A stretch of DNA of 64,000 nt from positions 7,883-71,882 of the forward strand of contig JADJTH010000005.1 in assembly GCA_016711325.1 (NCBI GenBank), in the 5' to 3' direction. The notes beneath the pieces are model-generated. The model saw only the letters and a program-made list of their open reading frames with translations, did no database searches and had not been told where the DNA came from. The stretch is from Nigerium sp. GTDB lineage: Bacteria; Actinomycetota; Actinomycetes; Propionibacteriales; Propionibacteriaceae. Below are positions 34,764 through 42,846 of the stretch, in pieces. Position 1 is the stretch's first letter. Each line of letters starts with the position of its first letter. Position numbers and translations under genes: made by a program.

Positions 34764-35167
34764 GTCCGGTTCCTTTCGACGGTCACGTTGGTGGCCTTGA
34801 TGACGGCGGTGGCGACGACGCCGGGAGCGAGGCCGAGCTCCTGGACGGCCTCGGTCGAGATGAGCGAGACGATCCGGTAGCGACCGCACTGGAGTTCGAC
34901 CTGGCTCATCACGGTGTCGGAGACGACCCGCGTGACCAGGCCCGTCAGGTGGTTGCGGGCCGAGCGGACGCCGGCCCCGGAGTCGAGCTGGTCGAGGGCG
35001 TCGCCGGCCAGCTCTTGGGAGAGCGCGGCGAGTTCGACCCCCTCGACGGCGTGCCGGCCCGCGTCGTCGGTGACCTGGCTGAGTCTGCCGGCCTCGACCC
35101 AGCGGCGGACGGTGTCGTCGCTGACACCGAGAAGGTTGGCCGCGGCAGAGATACGTATCTGCGTCAT
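34760..35167 (-). CDS. HTH-TOBE molybdate-responsive regulator
   Basis: 135 aa. Residues 1-60 form a short helix-turn-helix of the excisionase/MerR-like type (ISAAANLLGVSDDTVRRWVE), with a sharp turn before GRHAVEGVELAAL. Residues 70-135 are a single TOBE domain (VSDTVMSQVELQCGRYRIVS, ending VATAVIKATNVTVERN) that binds molybdate. It probably represses modABC when molybdate is plentiful. This differs from E. coli ModE, which has a winged helix and paired TOBE domains. First gene of the mod operon; its start touches an AT-rich dyad. Confidence 0.82.
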   Translation of the reverse strand: MTQIRISAAANLLGVSDDTVRRWVEAGRLSQVTDDAGRHAVEGVELAALSQELAGDALDQLDSGAGVRSARNHLTGLVTRVVSDTVMSQVELQCGRYRIVSLISTEAVQELGLAPGVVATAVIKATNVTVERNRT

Positions 35168-35168
35168 A

Positions 35169-35187
35169 AATACATATTATCAGTATT
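35169..35187. promoter_or_regulatory. AT-rich dyad at the start of the mod operon
   Basis: AATACATATTATCAGTATT, an imperfect 19-bp palindrome (AATAC...GTATT), begins 2 nt upstream of the regulator ATG in otherwise GC-rich DNA. It is the best candidate for the autoregulatory operator. The minus strand also offers TAATAC/TATGTAT -10-like sequences here. Confidence 0.5.
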
Positions 35188-35226
35188 AAATGCGGCGGTG
35201 GACGGTCCGGCGCGGGTCGGCGGGGC

Positions 35227-35232
35227 TAGTGT
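35227..35232 (+). promoter_or_regulatory. -10 element for leaderless mogA
   Basis: TAGTGT, 7 nt (GGCGTCC), ATG at 35240. No ribosome-binding site precedes this start. Confidence 0.6.
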
Positions 35233-35239
35233 GGCGTCC

Positions 35240-35752
35240 ATGCCGTATCGCGCCGCAGTCATCACGTGTTCCGACCGGGCCGCCGCCGACGTGTACGAGG
35301 ACCGTTCGGGTCCGGTGCTGCGCGACGGACTGGCGGCGCTGGGCTTCGAGGTGGACGCCCCGGTCGTCCTGCCGGACGACGCGGCCCTCATCGCGGCGGC
35401 GATCGCAGACGCGGCCGATTCCGGAGCGCGGGTGGTGCTCACCACCGGCGGCACCGGGGTGAGTCCGAGGGACGTCACGGTCGAGGCGACGCGGCCCCTG
35501 CTCGCCTACGAGTTGCCGGGGATCGCCGAGGCCGTGCGCGCGACGGGCGCGGCGAAGACGCCGCTGGCGTCCCTCTCGCGAGGGCTGGCGGGCGTGATCG
35601 ACCGCGGCGGAGCGCGTGCCTTCGTGTTCAACGCGCCGGGCTCCCGGGGCGGGGCGCGGGACGCCCTCGCGGTGCTGTCGCCGCTGCTGGTGCACATCGT
35701 CGAGCAGATGGACGGCGCCGACCACGACCTTAATCGGCCCGCCTCGGTCTGA
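35240..35752 (+). CDS. mogA: Molybdopterin adenylyltransferase
   Basis: 170 aa MogA/MoaB fold. VLTTGGTGVSPRDVTVEATR is the MPT-binding signature, preceded by CSDRAAADVYEDRSGP. FNAPGSRGGARDAL closes the site. It adenylates molybdopterin before molybdate insertion by MoeA. Divergent from the mod regulator, convergent with moaC. Leaderless start. Confidence 0.92.
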   Translation: MPYRAAVITCSDRAAADVYEDRSGPVLRDGLAALGFEVDAPVVLPDDAALIAAAIADAADSGARVVLTTGGTGVSPRDVTVEATRPLLAYELPGIAEAVRATGAAKTPLASLSRGLAGVIDRGGARAFVFNAPGSRGGARDALAVLSPLLVHIVEQMDGADHDLNRPASV

Positions 35753-35792
35753 TTTTGCCGTGGCGTTAGGGTGGCCTCAAACCACCGCGTAG

Positions 35793-36257
35793 CTAGCGGC
35801 TCCAATCGCCCGAGCGTCCGCCCGACTTGGCGGTGATCCGCGCCGCGACGATCTCGGCGGAGCGGTCGACACCCTTGACCATGTCGACCACGGCCAGCGC
35901 GGCCACGGTCACCGCCGTGAGCGCCTCCATCTCGACGCCGGTGCGGTCGGCCGTGCGGACCTCGGCGCGCAGCAGCACCCCGTCGTCGGCGATCTCCACG
36001 TCGAGCACCACGCCGTGGACGCCGATGACGTGAGCCAGCGGTAGAAGGTCGGGCACCTTCTTCGCCGCCGCGATGCCCGCCACCCGTGCCACCGCCAGCA
36101 CGTCGCCCTTGGGCACCGTACCCTTGCGCAGCGCGGCGACGACCTCGGCCGAACACGCGACGCGGGCCTCGGCGGACGCGGCGCGCACCGTCGGCTGCTT
36201 CGCGGTGACGTCGACCATGCGCGCGTGCCCCCGCGCGTCCAGATGCGTGAATTCCAT
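35793..36257 (-). CDS. moaC: Cyclic pyranopterin monophosphate synthase
   Basis: 154 aa. MVDVTAKQPTVRAASAEARV at the N-terminus, KVPDLLPLAHVIGVHG in the middle and GVEMEALTAVTVAALAVVDM with the following KGVDRSAE form the active site of MoaC, which completes the MoaA reaction giving cPMP. 4 nt after moeA, and last gene of the long molybdenum/nitrate run. Confidence 0.95.
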   Translation of the reverse strand: MEFTHLDARGHARMVDVTAKQPTVRAASAEARVACSAEVVAALRKGTVPKGDVLAVARVAGIAAAKKVPDLLPLAHVIGVHGVVLDVEIADDGVLLRAEVRTADRTGVEMEALTAVTVAALAVVDMVKGVDRSAEIVAARITAKSGGRSGDWSR

Positions 36258-36261
36258 GGCC

Positions 36262-37464
36262 CTACCTCACCAGAAAGACGTCGAGGACGTCGCCGGGCTC
36301 GACGCACTCGACCTCGGCCGGGACGACGGCGAGGCCCTCCGCGAGGTGGAGCGAGGCGATCAGGTGCGAACCGGAACCCAGGTGGTGCGCGGGCCGGACG
36401 CCCCCGTCGGTCAGCACGACCGGCATGAACTGGCTGCGCCCCGGCGGCGTCCGCCAGCCCTCGGCGGCCCGGATCCTGATGGTGCGCAGGTCCGCCGTCG
36501 TGCCCTGGTAGGCGTCGAGCAGCGGGCGCAGGAACGCCCACGCGGAGACGAACACGCTCACCGGGTTGCCCGGCAGCGCCAGCAGCGCCTGCTCGCGGCC
36601 GTCCGCGTCGCGCACCCGGCCGCACGCCTGCGGCTTGCCGGGCTGCATCGCGACCCGGACGAACTCGATCTCGCTCTCCACGACCTGGCGCACCACCTCG
36701 AACGCGCCGACCGAGACACCGCCGGTCGTGACGATCACGTCGGCGTCCGCGGCGTCCGCGAGGGCCTCCCGGAAGTCGGCGACGTCGTCCGACACCGACC
36801 GCGCGCAGACGACCTCGCCGCCGAAACGCTCCACCAGCCCGGCCAGCAGCACCGAGTTGGAGTCGGGGATCCGCCCGAACCCGAGCGGCGCGCCCGCGGC
36901 GACGAGCTCGGTGCCGGTCGCCAGCACGGCGACCCTGGGCCGGCGGCGCAGCCGCACGGTCGCGTAACCGACCGACGCCGCAGCCCCCGCCGCAGCCGGC
37001 GTCCAGCGCTGTCCGCGGTGCAGCGCCGTGTCGCCGACGGCCACATCCTCGCCGGCGCGGCGCACATGCTTGCCCGCCGTGACCGTGGGCACGGTCACGG
37101 ACGCCGGCAGCGGCACGTCGCCCTGCTCCTGGTCGGTGTCCTCGACGGGCACCACGGCGTCCGCGCCGGGCGGCATCGGGGCACCCGTCATGATCCGGAC
37201 CGCCTCGCCCTCGCCGATGGCCGGCGCCCCGCCGGCGCCCGCGGGGACGTCGCCGACGACACGCAGCCGGGCACCCCCGGTGGTGTCGGCGGATCGGACG
37301 GCGAACCCGTCCATCGCCGAGTTGTCGAACGGCGGCACGGCGAAGCGCGCAGGCAGGTCCTCGTCCAGCACGCGCCCGAACCCCGAGTCGATCGGGCAGT
37401 CCTCGGCGGGCAGCGCGGTGGCCAGGCTCAGCACCCGCGCCAGGTAGTCCTCAACGGTCAGCAT
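36262..37464 (-). CDS. moeA: Molybdopterin molybdenumtransferase
   Basis: 400 aa. Four-domain MoeA order: PPFDNSAMDGFAVRSADT, GEAVRIMTGAPMPPGADAVV, the MPT-binding domain with DVIVTTGGVSVGAFEVV, and GNPVSVFVSAWAFLRPLL before the C-terminal beta barrel. It inserts molybdate into adenylated MPT. Overlaps the moeB end by 14 nt. Confidence 0.95.
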   Translation of the reverse strand: MLTVEDYLARVLSLATALPAEDCPIDSGFGRVLDEDLPARFAVPPFDNSAMDGFAVRSADTTGGARLRVVGDVPAGAGGAPAIGEGEAVRIMTGAPMPPGADAVVPVEDTDQEQGDVPLPASVTVPTVTAGKHVRRAGEDVAVGDTALHRGQRWTPAAAGAAASVGYATVRLRRRPRVAVLATGTELVAAGAPLGFGRIPDSNSVLLAGLVERFGGEVVCARSVSDDVADFREALADAADADVIVTTGGVSVGAFEVVRQVVESEIEFVRVAMQPGKPQACGRVRDADGREQALLALPGNPVSVFVSAWAFLRPLLDAYQGTTADLRTIRIRAAEGWRTPPGRSQFMPVVLTDGGVRPAHHLGSGSHLIASLHLAEGLAVVPAEVECVEPGDVLDVFLVR

Positions 37465-38224
37465 CGTCCGCTCCTGTCGGCGTGATCCGGGCGCTCGGCG
37501 CGCGCAGGGGGAGCACCGACCAGCGGCCGCGGGCGGCGTCCAGCACCATCACGCGGCCGATGAGCGGCTCGCCGAAGCCCGCCAGCAGCTTGATCGCCTC
37601 GGTGGCCTGCAGCGCGCCGATCTGGCCCACCATCGCCCCAAGGACGCCGACGTCCAGCGCCAGCGGATAGTCACCGCGGGCCGGTTCGTGCGGGATCAGG
37701 TCGCGCAGGTACAGCCGGACGCCGTCGGCGTCCGGAACGCCGAAGACCGAGCACTGTCCTTGCATCCCGACCGCGGACGCCCACACCAGCCGCGCGCCGA
37801 TCGCGGCCGCGGCGTCCGAGAGCATGAACTTGGCGCCGAACGTGTCGGTGCAGTCGAGCACCAGGTCGTAGCCGGCGAACAGGTCCTCGGCGCGTTCGCG
37901 GGTCAGGTACTCCGCGAACGGTTCGACCCGCCCCCCGGGATTGAGAAGCCCGAGCCGATCCGCGGCCGACTCGGCCTTGTTGCGGCCCAGATCCGTGTGC
38001 AGCACCTGGCGTTGCATGTTCGTGAGTTCGACGACGTCGCCGTCGACGATCCCGATGCGCCCGACCCCGGCCGCCGCCAGGTAGGGCAGCGCGGCCGAGC
38101 CGAGCCCGCCCGCGCCGATCACCAGCACCGACGAGGCCAGCAGCCGCTCCTGCCCGCCGACGCCCATGCCGACGACGTCGATGTTGCGCCGGTAGCGCTC
38201 CTCCTGCACGGGGGTCAGGGGCAT
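37451..38224 (-). CDS. moeB: MoaD-activating adenylyltransferase (MoeB-like)
   Basis: 257 aa ThiF/MoeB E1-like fold. Nucleotide loop VIGAGGLGSAALPYLAAAGV, then DGDVVELTNMQRQVLHTDLG with the arginine finger, DCTDTFGAKFMLSDAAAAIG and SAVGMQGQCSVF. It adenylates the C-terminal GG of MoaD so it can be thiolated. The zinc CxxC pairs of E. coli MoeB and the rhodanese domain of MoeZ are absent, so the sulfur donor must be separate. Start overlaps moaE by 10 nt. Confidence 0.88.
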   Translation of the reverse strand: MPLTPVQEERYRRNIDVVGMGVGGQERLLASSVLVIGAGGLGSAALPYLAAAGVGRIGIVDGDVVELTNMQRQVLHTDLGRNKAESAADRLGLLNPGGRVEPFAEYLTRERAEDLFAGYDLVLDCTDTFGAKFMLSDAAAAIGARLVWASAVGMQGQCSVFGVPDADGVRLYLRDLIPHEPARGDYPLALDVGVLGAMVGQIGALQATEAIKLLAGFGEPLIGRVMVLDAARGRWSVLPLRAPSARITPTGADDADR

Positions 38225-38631
38225 TGCGACCACTCGTATCCGCCCTCGGCCAGGAATTGCTTCTTCCAGATCGGCAACTCCTGCTTCACGCGTTCGATCA
38301 GGTCGGACGCCGCGTCGAACGCCTGCTTGCGGTGGGACGCCGCGACGGCGACGAAAAGCGCCACCCCGCCGATGCCCAGGTGGCCGACCCGGTGTTGCGC
38401 GGCGACCGCATGGACGCCCTCGCGTCCGGCGATGCCGGCGGCGATCCCGCGCAGCAGGCCGTCGGCCGACGGATGCCCGACGTACTCGATGCCGGTCACC
38501 GCCACGCCGTGGTCGTGGTTGCGCACCACGCCCGCGAACGTCACCACCGCGCCCGCACGGTCGTCGCCGACCGCGCCGCACAGCGCGTCGGTATCGATGT
38601 CGGCGTCGGTGACGCCGGTCAGCTCGTGCAT
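38215..38631 (-). CDS. moaE: Molybdopterin synthase catalytic subunit
   Basis: 138 aa. GAVVTFAGVVRNHDHGVAVT, EYVGHPSADGLLRGIAA, then AAQHRVGHLGIGGVALFVAV and KQELPIWKKQF with the catalytic lysines. It transfers sulfur from MoaD thiocarboxylate to cPMP. The usual arrangement with MoaD (48824-49063) is split here: the subunits lie at opposite ends of the cluster. Confidence 0.93.
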   Translation of the reverse strand: MHELTGVTDADIDTDALCGAVGDDRAGAVVTFAGVVRNHDHGVAVTGIEYVGHPSADGLLRGIAAGIAGREGVHAVAAQHRVGHLGIGGVALFVAVAASHRKQAFDAASDLIERVKQELPIWKKQFLAEGGYEWSQCP

Positions 38632-38648
38632 GCCGCCCAAGGTAGCCG

Positions 38649-40037
38649 TCAGCTCTTCCTGGGTGCGCCCGGGCGTGCGTAGCGCCACCAGGTGATGCCG
38701 ATGCACATTACGGCCCACGCGGCGCCGATCATGTAGAACGTCGTCGGCGCCATGATGGTGAGGCCGACGCCGAACAGGAACGGGCCGAAGGCGGCGATCG
38801 CGCCGGTCCAGCCGATCACGCCGCCGGCCTGGCGGCGCTCGAAGATCATCGGCATCTGCTTGAACGTCGACGCGTTGCCGATGCCGGAGAACAGGAAGAT
38901 CGCCAGCATGCCCCACAGGAAATGGTTGAACCCGCCCTGCAGCGCGACGGCGCTGGAGGTGTCGGGCACGAGCGCGGGGATGGTGTACACGATCGAGCCG
39001 AGCAGGCCGATGCCCGAGACCAGGGTCCAGATCGCGCCGCCCATCCGGTCGGTCAGCGGGGAGAACGCGATGCGGGCGCCGGCCCCGACGAGCGGGCCCA
39101 GGAAGACGTAGGCGACCGGGTCGGGCACGGCGTAGCCGTCGATCAGCAGGGTGGCGGTCGCGCCCGCGCCCTCGACGATGTCGGTGTTGCCGCTGCCGTA
39201 CAGGTTGGCCATCAGCAGGCCGAACTGGGCGGACAGGCCCGAGAAGGTGCCGAACGTCATGATGTAGAGCAGCGTCATCCACCAGGTGTCCTGGTTGCCG
39301 AAGATGTCGAACTGCTGCGTGAGGTTCGCCTTGACGGGGACCGACTTCAGCACGATGTAGGCCCAGATCGCGCCCACGATGATGAACGGGATGTAGACCA
39401 GGGCCGAGTTCTGGTACCAGACGGTGACCGGATCCTTGCCCGCGATCGACATCTGCTGGGAGCCGAGGAACGCGAACATGCCGAAACTGATCAGCCACGG
39501 CGTGAGCAGCTGCACCAGGGAGACGCCGAAGTTGCCGATGCCGGCCTGGATACCGAGCACGGTGCCCTGCAGCCGGCGCGGGAAGAAGTACGACGTCGAG
39601 GGCATGAACCCCGAGAACGCGCCGCCGCCGATGCCGGCCAGGAAGGCCAGGCCCATCAGGCGCCAGTACGGCACGTCGGGGTTCGTCACCTCGAAGCCCC
39701 AGCCGAGCACCGGCAGGATCAGCAGCAGCGTCGTGAGCGTCACCATCTTGCGGGTGCCGATCTTGGGCGGCAGCACCATCCACACGAGCCGCAGCAGGCC
39801 GCCGGACAAGCCGGGCATGGCCGCCATCCAGTAGAGCTGCGCCTTGGTGAACGCGAAGCCGAGCGCGTTCAGCTTGGGCACGATCGCGCTCGGCAGGAAC
39901 CACGCCACGAAGCACAGCGTCAGCGTGAAGGTGGTGACGGCGAGCGTGTTCCAGGCGAGCTTCTTGTCCCACGTGCTCTCGTCCTCGGGATCCCACGAGA
40001 CGAGCCAGTCGCCCTTGGTCTTAAGTCTGGTGCTCAC
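38649..40037 (-). CDS. narK2: Nitrate/nitrite antiporter, NarK2 type
   Basis: 462 aa MFS protein, 12 helices. Helix 5 region LAGIGGGAFSGFMPSTSYFF holds the glycine-rich nitrate signature, and a second copy (PTTFYMIGAAWAVM area) is near the end. The N-terminal tail WDPEDESTWDKKLAWNTL is typical of the NarK2 branch that exchanges nitrate for nitrite during respiration. 4-nt overlap with the other narK gene. Directly upstream of moaE. Confidence 0.9.
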   Translation of the reverse strand: MSTRLKTKGDWLVSWDPEDESTWDKKLAWNTLAVTTFTLTLCFVAWFLPSAIVPKLNALGFAFTKAQLYWMAAMPGLSGGLLRLVWMVLPPKIGTRKMVTLTTLLLILPVLGWGFEVTNPDVPYWRLMGLAFLAGIGGGAFSGFMPSTSYFFPRRLQGTVLGIQAGIGNFGVSLVQLLTPWLISFGMFAFLGSQQMSIAGKDPVTVWYQNSALVYIPFIIVGAIWAYIVLKSVPVKANLTQQFDIFGNQDTWWMTLLYIMTFGTFSGLSAQFGLLMANLYGSGNTDIVEGAGATATLLIDGYAVPDPVAYVFLGPLVGAGARIAFSPLTDRMGGAIWTLVSGIGLLGSIVYTIPALVPDTSSAVALQGGFNHFLWGMLAIFLFSGIGNASTFKQMPMIFERRQAGGVIGWTGAIAAFGPFLFGVGLTIMAPTTFYMIGAAWAVMCIGITWWRYARPGAPRKS

Positions 40038-41374
40038 GATGCGGCCTCCAATTCAGGTTCGATGAGGCCAGCCGTGGCCGGGGTGGCCTGCGTCATCATG
40101 CGATGGATGGTGACGTGCATCCAGGTGGCGCAGACGGCCACCAGGACGAAGATCACGAAGAAGGTGGACGTGGGGAACCCGAACGCGGCCTTGGTGTAGG
40201 CGAACAGCGGCGGCAGGAAGAAGCCGCCCAGGCCGCCGAACATGCCGACGAGACCGCCGACCGAGCCCACGTTGTCGGGGAAGTACTCGGGGATGTGCTT
40301 GTAGACGGCGGCCTTGCCGACGCCCATCGCGCAGCCCAGCAGGAACACCAGCACCACGAACCACGGCAACTGCATGTGGTAGGGCAGGTGTTCGGTGAAG
40401 GTGCCGTCCGCGTGCGCGATGGAGAGGTGGCCGTTGGGCATCATCAGCAGGCCGCTGGTGGCCAGCATCAGCCCGAAGGTCAGGTACATCACCGTGCGGG
40501 CGCCCCAGCGGTCGCTCAGCCAGCCGCCGAGCGGGCGCAGCAGCGAGGCGGGGAAGATGAACGTCGCGGTGAGCAGGCCGGCCGTGGCCAGGTCGACCTG
40601 GAAGTTGTCGACGTAGTACTTCGGCAGCCAGGCCGACAGCGCGACGTAGGCGCCGAAGACGGCGACGTAGTAGAGGCTGAAGCGCCAGACCCGCAGCTGC
40701 TTCAGCGGGATCAGCGTCTCTCTGACCGGCCTGGACGCCCCGGGCGCGCGGTCGACGCGGGGAACGATGACCCAGGTCAGCACGCCGACGATCACCAGCA
40801 GCACCGCGTAGATGACGGGGATCAGCCGCCATCCCCCCTGGATGCCGAAGGCGAACGTGCTGCCCGCGGTAGCAGCGATGATGCCGGGACCGATCAGCTT
40901 CGTGACGGACGCCCCGACGTTGCCGGCGCCGAACACGCCCAGCGCCAGGCCCTTGCGGTCCTTGCCGAACCAGGCGGAGTCCCAGGCCACGCCGACGCTG
41001 AACAGGTTGCCCGCGAAGCCCACCCCGAAGGCGAGGACCAGCAGCCACGCGTAGCTCTGCGCGAAGCTCACCAGGTAGGCCGGGATCGCCGTGGCGAACA
41101 GCAGGAACAGCGTGACCTTCCGTCCGCCGATCCGGTCGGCGATGATCCCGGCGGGCAGCCGCCACATCGAACCGTTCAGTACGGCCATGGCCGAGACCCA
41201 GCTCAGTTGCACGTCGGTGAGACCGAACTCCTGCTGGATCGGGACGCCCAGGATGCCGAACATCAGCCACACCGCGAACATCAGGGTGAAGGCGACCGTG
41301 GACATGACCATGACGCGTCCGGCGCCCTGGGCGGTTTCGTGGTCGGGAGCGACCTCAATCAATCTGGTGGACAT
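40034..41374 (-). CDS. narK1: Nitrate transporter, NarK1 type
   Basis: 446 aa MFS, 12 helices. The nitrate signature region GVGFAGNLFSVGVAWDSAWF and FGAGNVGASVTKLIGP fit the NarK1 branch, thought to be a proton-nitrate symporter that starts uptake. In some Proteobacteria NarK1 and NarK2 are fused in this order; here they are separate but overlapping genes. 45 nt after narI. Confidence 0.9.
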   Translation of the reverse strand: MSTRLIEVAPDHETAQGAGRVMVMSTVAFTLMFAVWLMFGILGVPIQQEFGLTDVQLSWVSAMAVLNGSMWRLPAGIIADRIGGRKVTLFLLFATAIPAYLVSFAQSYAWLLVLAFGVGFAGNLFSVGVAWDSAWFGKDRKGLALGVFGAGNVGASVTKLIGPGIIAATAGSTFAFGIQGGWRLIPVIYAVLLVIVGVLTWVIVPRVDRAPGASRPVRETLIPLKQLRVWRFSLYYVAVFGAYVALSAWLPKYYVDNFQVDLATAGLLTATFIFPASLLRPLGGWLSDRWGARTVMYLTFGLMLATSGLLMMPNGHLSIAHADGTFTEHLPYHMQLPWFVVLVFLLGCAMGVGKAAVYKHIPEYFPDNVGSVGGLVGMFGGLGGFFLPPLFAYTKAAFGFPTSTFFVIFVLVAVCATWMHVTIHRMMTQATPATAGLIEPELEAAS

Positions 41375-41419
41375 GCATCGCTTTCTCGAGGAATGAAGCG
41401 GCGGACGGGGGCGGCGCGC

Positions 41420-42178
41420 TCAGCGCCGGGACTTCTCGTTGTCGCGGGTGCCGATCGGATCCCAGCCGCGGCCGCGCCGGGTGGCGGACTGGCGCAGGTC
41501 GGTGTCGCGCGAGCGGTAGACGATGTACGGGCGGAACAGGTAGTGCAGCGGTGCCGAGAAGGCGTGCACGAGGCGGGTGAACGGGATCATCGCGATGAGC
41601 AGCAGCGCGATCACGATGTGCGCCTGGAACTGCCACGTGGCGTGCCCCATCGCTTCGACGTTCGGCTGGAGCGTGAACAGCGAGCGGAACCAGATCGACA
41701 CCGTCTCGCGGTAGTTGTGCTCCTCGCCGCTCGCCGTCTTGTCGCCGGTCAGCGTCGCGACCATGCCGAGGCCGACGGCGAGAGCCAGCACCAGGTACAT
41801 CACCTTGTCGTTGACGGTGGTCGCGCGGAAGACGGCGGTCTGCGTCCGGCGCCGGTAGATCAGCAGCGCCAGCCCGACGACGAGGGCGATGCCGGCCAGG
41901 CCGCCGCCCCAGAACGCGCCGACGTGGTAGGTGTGCTGATCGAGGCCGATCCAGTCGGTGAACGCCTTCGGGATCAGCAGGCCCACGACGTGCCCCATGA
42001 ACACCGCGAGCAGCGCGAAGTGGAACATCGGCGAGGCGATCTTGAGCAGCCTGGACTCGTACAGCTGCGACGACCGGGTCGTCCAGCCGAACTGGTCGTA
42101 GCGGTAGCGCCAGATCAGGCCGCCCACGAGGATCAGCGCCACGACGTAGGGCAGGACGCCCCACAGGAAGGTCTCCAT
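41420..42178 (-). CDS. narI: Respiratory nitrate reductase gamma subunit (cytochrome b)
   Basis: 252 aa with five membrane helices. Haem-b histidines sit in IASPMFHFALLAVFMGHVVG and in TWQFQAHIVIALLLIAMIPF and HAFSAPLHYLFRPYIVYR. It oxidises menaquinol and feeds NarH. The start is 2 nt past the narJ stop. Confidence 0.94.
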   Translation of the reverse strand: METFLWGVLPYVVALILVGGLIWRYRYDQFGWTTRSSQLYESRLLKIASPMFHFALLAVFMGHVVGLLIPKAFTDWIGLDQHTYHVGAFWGGGLAGIALVVGLALLIYRRRTQTAVFRATTVNDKVMYLVLALAVGLGMVATLTGDKTASGEEHNYRETVSIWFRSLFTLQPNVEAMGHATWQFQAHIVIALLLIAMIPFTRLVHAFSAPLHYLFRPYIVYRSRDTDLRQSATRRGRGWDPIGTRDNEKSRR

Positions 42179-42180
42179 GG

Positions 42181-42846
42181 TCAGTCTCCTTGCACGGTGG
42201 CGTCCGCCATCGAGGGGCGGCGCGCCGGGGACGGCGTGGTGGTCAGGAACCCGTCCAGGCCGACGAGTTCGCTCGGCGGGTTGTCGTGGAGTTGCTGCAC
42301 CTCGGCCCTGGTCTGCGGCGACGGGCCGCCGAGGCTGTCGCAGATGGCGGCGACGATGCCGGCCTGCGGCAGGCCGTCCTCGGTGAGGCCGATCCGCAGC
42401 AATTCGAGCGACGCGCGGTAGGTGTTGAGCAGGGCGACCCCGATCGCGGGAGCGCCGTGGGCGGCGAACTCGAGGACCATCGGCAGGAAGTCCGGGAGCT
42501 CGCCGTCGAGATCGACCAGCAGGCCCGAGTCGCGGTAGGTCTGCTTGACGGCCGCGAGCACCTCACCGCGGCGGCGCGTGTCGCCGTCGGTCCAGTAGGT
42601 GAGGTGCAGCGCGTGACGGCGGGACAGGTCGAATTCCTGCACGTACCAGCTCTGCGCCTCCATCGGCGGCATCGAGCGCAGGTGCTCGAGCGTGGCGGCG
42701 AACCCGGCGAGGGCGTCCGCCTCGGTGAGGGCCCGTTCGACGAGCGGCAGCCGCTCGAGGACGCCCTCGTCGGGATAGGACAGCACCACGGACGCCGCCG
42801 CGTAGATCACGCGGTGGCGCTTGGGCGGGGGAGCGGGGAGCCTCAT
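42181..42846 (-). CDS. narJ: Nitrate reductase assembly chaperone
   Basis: 221 aa TorD/NarJ-like helical protein. SVVLSYPDEGVLERLPLVER, YVQEFDLSRRHALHLTYWTD and GELPDFLPMVLEFAA are NarJ hallmarks. It holds NarG for molybdenum-cofactor insertion. ATGA overlap with narH. Confidence 0.93.
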   Translation of the reverse strand: MRLPAPPPKRHRVIYAAASVVLSYPDEGVLERLPLVERALTEADALAGFAATLEHLRSMPPMEAQSWYVQEFDLSRRHALHLTYWTDGDTRRRGEVLAAVKQTYRDSGLLVDLDGELPDFLPMVLEFAAHGAPAIGVALLNTYRASLELLRIGLTEDGLPQAGIVAAICDSLGGPSPQTRAEVQQLHDNPPSELVGLDGFLTTTPSPARRPSMADATVQGD

